Below, piece after piece: positions 6,305-9,947 of a stretch of 9,947 nt of DNA (the first letter of the stretch is position 1; each line of letters opens with the position of its first letter). A program made the position numbers and the translations under genes. The notes beneath the pieces are model-generated. The model did no database searches. It was not told the DNA's origin and saw only the letters and a list, made by a program, of their open reading frames with translations. Source of the DNA: JACPYF01 sp964348695 (GTDB lineage Bacteria > Patescibacteriota > Saccharimonadia > Saccharimonadales > Saccharimonadaceae); the NCBI GenBank assembly GCA_964348695.1, contig CAYGDI010000010.1:1-9947 (forward strand), given 5' to 3'.

Positions 6305-6376
6305 CGGAGTTCCCGGGAACCCAATACTCTAACGGCTAATACTACACTTCCATTACCGACTGGTCAATTGGTAGTA

Positions 6377-7123
6377 TCAGGCCTCTTGCAGAGAGTAACG
6401 ACTCCATCTTCGCTCACCCACTCGTTTAACCGAGCCGGAAGCGACCAGAGCAGAAAGCTCTCGCTGGATGGTCTTTTCACTGCATCCTGGGATGACAGTG
6501 GCTATCTCTTTTATAGAGTAAGAGCTCTGGGAGCCGGACGGCCCCACCGTGCCCAAAAAATCAACGATCTGACGTCTCCTGTCATGATTTAACTTAGGAG
6601 AGGCCACTGTGTGACGAAAGCCCTCATCTCCACTCAAAACAACCTGCTCTTTTCGTCCGCGAGACTGGCCAGAGGTGACCGGCAAGGAGAGCGGAACCGC
6701 CAGATCAAGAACAGGTTCATTCGTTACTCCTTCTAGGGTACCTTCAAGGTCAGAAAACTCTTTCATCAAGACACTAAAGTTCATATCTCCCAAAAAAGAT
6801 TGTCCTCTTGCAACTACTAAAAATGACTTTATGCCTTTTATGACTGATAGAGCCTTTTTAAGGACAACAACATCACTTGTCTTATTATGTTCTTGAAGAC
6901 TAGCAACGACCAGAACAAGGGACAATGAAAGGTCTCTTATTTTGTACTTTAAAGGCTCAGAATCATCAATAAACTCTGTGATCTTATATAAAGCAAAAGA
7001 CAGTTTCTCAGACTTTAAATAAAGATAATCTGTCCTTTTTGAATGTAGTCCTTTTGAATACTTAGTGTCCTTATTAATAGGACTTATAGAAGTTGTGTCT
7101 TTTGTGTCTGTGACGTTTTCCAT
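6377..7123 (-). CDS. Putative helix-bundle / winged-HTH DNA-binding protein
   Basis: This 248-aa cytoplasmic protein has no signal peptide. The first 30 residues are polar and low in complexity. Residues about 31-130 look all-helical: YLKSEKLSFALYKITEFI, then EPLKYKIRDLSLSLVLVVASL, then a third and fourth helix, reminiscent of small four-helix-bundle proteins. A variable linker (about 131-180) precedes a C-terminal winged helix-turn-helix (about 183-244): RRRQIVDFL, SIKEIATVIPGC, recognition helix SEKTIQRELSALV, and a wing ending GERRWSRYSL. From memory, proteins of this build (helical half plus a SEKTIQREL/GERRWSRYS tail) recur in Parcubacteria as hypothetical proteins; function is not established. 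A role as transcription regulator is inferred from the wHTH alone. It is transcribed away from ftsK. The N-terminal half is visibly more AT-rich than neighbouring genes. No Shine-Dalgarno sequence precedes the ATG. Confidence 0.75.
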   Translation of the reverse strand: MENVTDTKDTTSISPINKDTKYSKGLHSKRTDYLYLKSEKLSFALYKITEFIDDSEPLKYKIRDLSLSLVLVVASLQEHNKTSDVVVLKKALSVIKGIKSFLVVARGQSFLGDMNFSVLMKEFSDLEGTLEGVTNEPVLDLAVPLSLPVTSGQSRGRKEQVVLSGDEGFRHTVASPKLNHDRRRQIVDFLGTVGPSGSQSSYSIKEIATVIPGCSEKTIQRELSALVASGSVKRVGERRWSRYSLQEA

Positions 7124-7162
7124 ATAGGTCTAGGACGAGCAACTGTTAAAAATATATCCCTG

Positions 7163-7190
7163 ATTATATACCTCCGTGTCTCATACACAA
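7163..7190 (-). promoter_or_regulatory. Putative promoter of the winged-HTH gene
   Basis: On the minus strand a perfect TATAAT (7168-7163) lies 16 bp after TTGTGT (7190-7185), a weak -35 with three clear matches. Transcription would begin about 33 nt before the ATG at 7123. Motif match only. Confidence 0.4.
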
Positions 7191-7317
7191 GTCGCGTAAA
7201 GAACGCTCGTCTTTGATTTGAATTTCACGGCTACCAATCCTTGGACTATCTGACAACACAACTTTGGTGGAACCCCTCAACTATGTGGAAAGGAGAATGT
7301 AATCTGTCTCGATATTT

Positions 7318-7326
7318 TGCTAAAAT
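7318..7326 (+). promoter_or_regulatory. Extended -10 promoter of ftsK
   Basis: TGCTAAAAT is an extended -10 box (TGn plus TAAAAT, five of six matches to TATAAT). It lies 26 nt before the ATG at 7353, giving an expected leader of about 20 nt. The same class of box, TGTTATAAT, precedes the TPR operon. No strong -35 is seen. Confidence 0.5.
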
Positions 7327-7352
7327 ACCCTTATCCCGTATGGATATTTTTC

Positions 7353-9575
7353 ATGTCAAAACCCAAATCAAAAGAGACTCGATCAAAAAATCAAAAACCT
7401 GTCGAAAAAATTTCTGAGCCCTGGTTTTCAGAGCAGACAAAAAACACCATCATCGCCCTCATAGCCATCGTGGCGTCTATTTTTCTACTACTTGCTGCCT
7501 ATGGCAGAGGTGGGCTCGTGGGAAACGGCGCATACACATTTTTAAGTTACCTGTTCGGTAGTGGATACTACTTTTTACCAGTGGTCTTTTTCCTCTGGGC
7601 AATATCGTTCTTCCGTTCCGAGAGACCAGAACTTGTGGTTCGTAACGTGGTTGGAGGTGTATTGTTCTTTCTCTCTATACTTGGATTCTTGAGTCTTGTG
7701 TTAGACCCCATTACAGGAGGAGTTGTCGGCGGAGGAATAGCGCGCGGATTCGACAAGCTGTTCGACTACTACGCGAGCATTCTTATATTCGGTGCACTAA
7801 TTATTGTATCGTTGGTACTCATGCTCGAAAAACGACTATCACTTTTTGATATTCGAAAACTGTTTACTCGAGAAGTACCAGAAGAGGCCGACGAAGTGTA
7901 CGCCCAAACAGCAGACGACGAGCCTGCAGTGACAGAAGCACTCGAGGAGACCGGTGAGAGACCGGCTCCATCAAAAATTATGGCTGGAGTTGCCAGCATG
8001 CTTCCGCTTGGTAAAAAAATACCTCGGGTTCCGAACGCACATCTCCCCGAAACAAAACCGTACAATCCCCCACCACTTGATCTTCTGGCGCGCGACAGTG
8101 GCAAGCCTCAAGCGGGAGATATCAAGGCGAACGCCAACATTATCAAACGAACGCTGCAGAATTTTGGTATTTTAGTTGAGATGGACGAGGTGACAATCGG
8201 TCCGTCAATCACTCGTTACGCCCTCAAACCTGCCGAAGGTGTCAAACTCGCTCGCATTGTCGGCCTACAGAACGATCTATCGCTTGCACTCGCCGCTCAC
8301 CCACTGCGCATCGAAGCGCCTATCCCAGGCAAAAGTCTTGTGGGTATCGAGATCCCAAACTCTGTCAAAACAACGGTTCGACTTGGATCTATTCTCGCCG
8401 ACCAAAACTTCTCTGCTTCCCCTCGACCTCTTCTTACCGCACTCGGTAAGGGAATCTCAGGAGCGGCACACTTTGCAGATCTTGCCAAAATGCCTCACCT
8501 CCTGATTGCGGGAACTACCGGTTCTGGTAAATCGGTCACCATTCACACACTCGTCACATCGCTCTTGTACCGAAACTCTCCAGAAAATCTGAAGTTCATA
8601 ATGATCGATCCGAAGCGCGTTGAACTTACGCTCTACAATAAAATCCCCCACCTACTCACCCCTGTTATCACCGACGCTAAAAAAACAATCCTCGCACTCA
8701 AGTGGGCAGGCAAAGAGATGGCGCGCCGATACGATATCTTGGAAACACACAGTGTCCGCGATATAGAAAGCTACCACACAAACATCCTCAAGCCAGCGAT
8801 AGAGAGTATTAAAGGTAAAACAGAAGAAGAGATCGTCGATCTGCCAGAAACGATGCCTTATATTGTGATCATTATTGACGAACTCGCTGATGTTATGAGC
8901 ACCTACCCGAGGGAGATGGAAGCTGCTGTCGTACGACTCGCACAGATGTCTCGCGCAGTGGGAATTCACCTTGTACTATCCACACAACGACCTTCTACCG
9001 AAGTGATCACTGGTCTCATCAAAGCAAACATCCCCGCACGTGTCGCCCTCCAGGTACCTTCACAAATCGACTCACGTACTATTATCGACATGCCCGGAGC
9101 CGAGAAACTTCTCGGTAGTGGCGACATGTTGTTCCTCTCGGGAGAGATGTCCAAACCGCAACGTATCCAAAACGCATTTATCTCTGAGGGAGAGGTCAAA
9201 CAGGTTGTGGGCTACCTCGCCAAACAGTACGAAGACGAACTTCGCGAAGAGATTACAATCGGGGGTGAAGGCGACGGATCAGGAGGTGGTAGTGCGAGCG
9301 GTGTATTCGAATCAATGGGCGGAGGTGACGATGACGAACTCTATGAGGAGGCCCGCGCCACCGTTATTCAGCTTGGCAAAGCTTCGACCTCCCTACTTCA
9401 GAGAAAGCTCAAGGTTGGTTATGCACGCGCCGCAAGACTCCTTGATATGCTTGAAGAGCGCGGGATTGTAGGACCTGGTGATGGCGCAAAACCCCGAGAA
9501 GTGTTCGAGAAAAGCGGTACAGCTACCGAAGAGTACGCCCAAGACTTAGCAAACAGCGAAAACCATGTATCATAA
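7353..9575 (+). CDS. ftsK: DNA translocase FtsK/SpoIIIE
   Basis: This 740-aa protein is an ATP-driven double-stranded DNA pump that clears the chromosome from the division septum and delivers it for resolution. Hydrophobic segments at about residues 32-50, 58-86, 95-117 and 141-158 form the membrane anchor. A short acidic linker (about 170-240) replaces the long linker of E. coli FtsK. The alpha domain (about 245-350) includes NFGILVEMDEVTIGPSITRY. The motor has Walker A GTTGSGKS (387-394), FIMIDPKRVELTLY, Walker B IVIIIDELAD (504-513) and STQRPSTEVITGLIKANIPAR. A Gly-rich linker (about 637-660) leads to a winged-helix gamma domain (about 662-721) with LQRKLKVGYARAARLLDMLEE, the part that reads orienting DNA motifs. 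All key residues are present. An upstream in-frame TTG at 7317 is rejected because it overlaps the -10 box. The stop overlaps the next gene by 11 nt. Confidence 0.96.
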   Translation: MSKPKSKETRSKNQKPVEKISEPWFSEQTKNTIIALIAIVASIFLLLAAYGRGGLVGNGAYTFLSYLFGSGYYFLPVVFFLWAISFFRSERPELVVRNVVGGVLFFLSILGFLSLVLDPITGGVVGGGIARGFDKLFDYYASILIFGALIIVSLVLMLEKRLSLFDIRKLFTREVPEEADEVYAQTADDEPAVTEALEETGERPAPSKIMAGVASMLPLGKKIPRVPNAHLPETKPYNPPPLDLLARDSGKPQAGDIKANANIIKRTLQNFGILVEMDEVTIGPSITRYALKPAEGVKLARIVGLQNDLSLALAAHPLRIEAPIPGKSLVGIEIPNSVKTTVRLGSILADQNFSASPRPLLTALGKGISGAAHFADLAKMPHLLIAGTTGSGKSVTIHTLVTSLLYRNSPENLKFIMIDPKRVELTLYNKIPHLLTPVITDAKKTILALKWAGKEMARRYDILETHSVRDIESYHTNILKPAIESIKGKTEEEIVDLPETMPYIVIIIDELADVMSTYPREMEAAVVRLAQMSRAVGIHLVLSTQRPSTEVITGLIKANIPARVALQVPSQIDSRTIIDMPGAEKLLGSGDMLFLSGEMSKPQRIQNAFISEGEVKQVVGYLAKQYEDELREEITIGGEGDGSGGGSASGVFESMGGGDDDELYEEARATVIQLGKASTSLLQRKLKVGYARAARLLDMLEERGIVGPGDGAKPREVFEKSGTATEEYAQDLANSENHVS

Positions 9576-9947
9576 AGAGACTATTCACTATCAGAAGATT
9601 TTTAAAATAGTCCTCTTTTTGATCGCTTTTGCAGGAGTTGGTGGATACGCCTACTATGAGTCGCGCGACTTGATACACGGAGCAAATCTGTCCATCGAAA
9701 TTCCCCACAACGGAGAGACCTTCACGACGCCGCTTATCTCGGTAACAGGATCAGTCGGTAATATAAAAAACATGAGCTTAAACGGAAGGACAATCCTCAC
9801 CGATCAAGACGGACACTTTTCAGAAATGGTGGCGCTTGGCGAAGGATACAACCGACTATCAGTCACTATTGTTGATCGTTTCAACCGCACGAGTACCAAA
9901 GAGCTCGAAGTCGTCTACGAGCCGGCAAATTCATTAACCAGGCTTAA
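9565..9947 (+). CDS. Membrane-anchored Ig-like (glucodextranase-B-like) protein, C-terminus off right edge
   Basis: An ATG at 9565, inside the last codons of ftsK, opens a frame that stays open for 127 codons plus 2 bases to the window end. A basic N-terminus is followed by a hydrophobic segment (about residues 12-31, IFKIVLFLIAFAGVGGYAYY), a signal anchor. Residues about 42-119 form an Ig-like beta-sandwich: IPHNGETFTTPLISVTGSVG, a NGRTILTDQDGHFSEMV turn, then LGEGYNRLSVTIVDRFNRTSTK. That pattern (variable NG, D-x-DG-x-F, EG-x-N-x-L-x-V) is typical of glucodextranase domain B-like Ig domains in exported proteins. Tight overlap with ftsK indicates one transcript and coupled translation; no Shine-Dalgarno sequence is seen. 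What the Ig domain binds is unknown. Confidence 0.8.
   Translation, partial: MYHKETIHYQKIFKIVLFLIAFAGVGGYAYYESRDLIHGANLSIEIPHNGETFTTPLISVTGSVGNIKNMSLNGRTILTDQDGHFSEMVALGEGYNRLSVTIVDRFNRTSTKELEVVYEPANSLTRL

Larger units (their letters stand above)
5902..6376. other. Intergenic region without a confident gene, rich in inverted repeats
   Basis: This 475-bp stretch lies between the gap and the stop of the winged-HTH gene. It contains five clear inverted repeats: ACTTCAT-N5-ATGAAGT (6064-6082), CACCTTTA-T-TAAAGGTG (6156-6172), GCTTAT-T-ATAAGC (6210-6222), AAATAC-N7-GTATTT (6286-6304) and GTTCCCGGGAAC (6309-6320). It also holds one consensus DnaA box, a weak terminator and a weak promoter candidate. 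I could not match it to tmRNA, RNase P RNA, SRP RNA, 6S RNA or a tRNA. Any transcript through it on the minus strand would lead toward the giant surface gene. Confidence 0.6.

Noticed and set aside
5902..6376. Known structured RNA, tRNA or tmRNA in the non-coding region
   Set aside because: I looked for the tmRNA ends, RNase P and SRP core motifs and tRNA T-arm patterns on both strands and found none. A covariance-model search would be decisive.
7317..7352. TTG start for FtsK 12 codons upstream
   Set aside because: It overlaps the extended -10 box, and the added residues (LKYPYPVWIFF) do not resemble an FtsK N-terminus. MSKPKSKETR at 7353 is more normal.
8239..9471. Overlapping frames inside ftsK on both strands
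   Set aside because: The ftsK frame has all motor motifs across this region; the others are shadows.
1..9947. Alternative genetic code (TGA as Gly), as in some CPR lineages
   Set aside because: No in-frame TGA occurs inside any of the long genes, and TGA ends the winged-HTH gene in a sensible place.
1..9947. CRISPR array, transposase, integrase or defence system
   Set aside because: No regularly spaced direct repeats, terminal inverted repeats with a transposase, or nuclease, reverse-transcriptase or toxin motifs were seen on either strand.

Overview
The window looks like chromosomal DNA from an uncultivated Patescibacteria/CPR bacterium, probably of the Parcubacteria group. This rests on gene content and style rather than on a marker gene: a secreted lamin-tail/PKD protein, a giant secreted protein that begins with a peptidoglycan-binding module and a TPNPNP linker, a small TPR membrane protein, a helix-bundle plus winged-HTH protein, and a compact FtsK. 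All long frames read under the standard bacterial code, with TAA or TGA stops and no internal TGA. A run of 100 N shows that this is a scaffolded draft assembly.

Minus strand, read right to left: a 248-aa putative DNA-binding protein (7123-6377); a stretch of about 600 bp without a confident gene, containing the assembly gap and several inverted repeats; a 1153-aa secreted surface or S-layer-like protein (5777-2316) ending at a strong hairpin terminator; a TPR membrane protein (2179-1619) followed after 10 nt by a lamin-tail/PKD secreted protein (1608-220); and the first 40 codons of a further small membrane protein (120 to beyond the left edge).

Plus strand: from the divergent intergenic region at 7124-7352, an FtsK/SpoIIIE DNA translocase (7353-9575) and, overlapping its last 11 nt, a membrane-anchored Ig-like protein that runs off the right edge (9565 onward).

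The left two thirds are about the cell envelope. The peptidoglycan-binding, multi-module protein is the best candidate for a dominant coat protein. The TPR/lamin-tail pair forms a small surface operon. The right third is chromosome segregation (FtsK) with a coupled exported protein. Several starts have good promoter-like sequences, two of the extended -10 type (TGnTATAAT and TGnTAAAAT), while Shine-Dalgarno sequences are weak or absent throughout. I see no mobile element, CRISPR array, tRNA or rRNA. No defence or biosynthetic system is visible. The most interesting material is the six-fold module in the giant protein and the inverted-repeat-rich region upstream of it.
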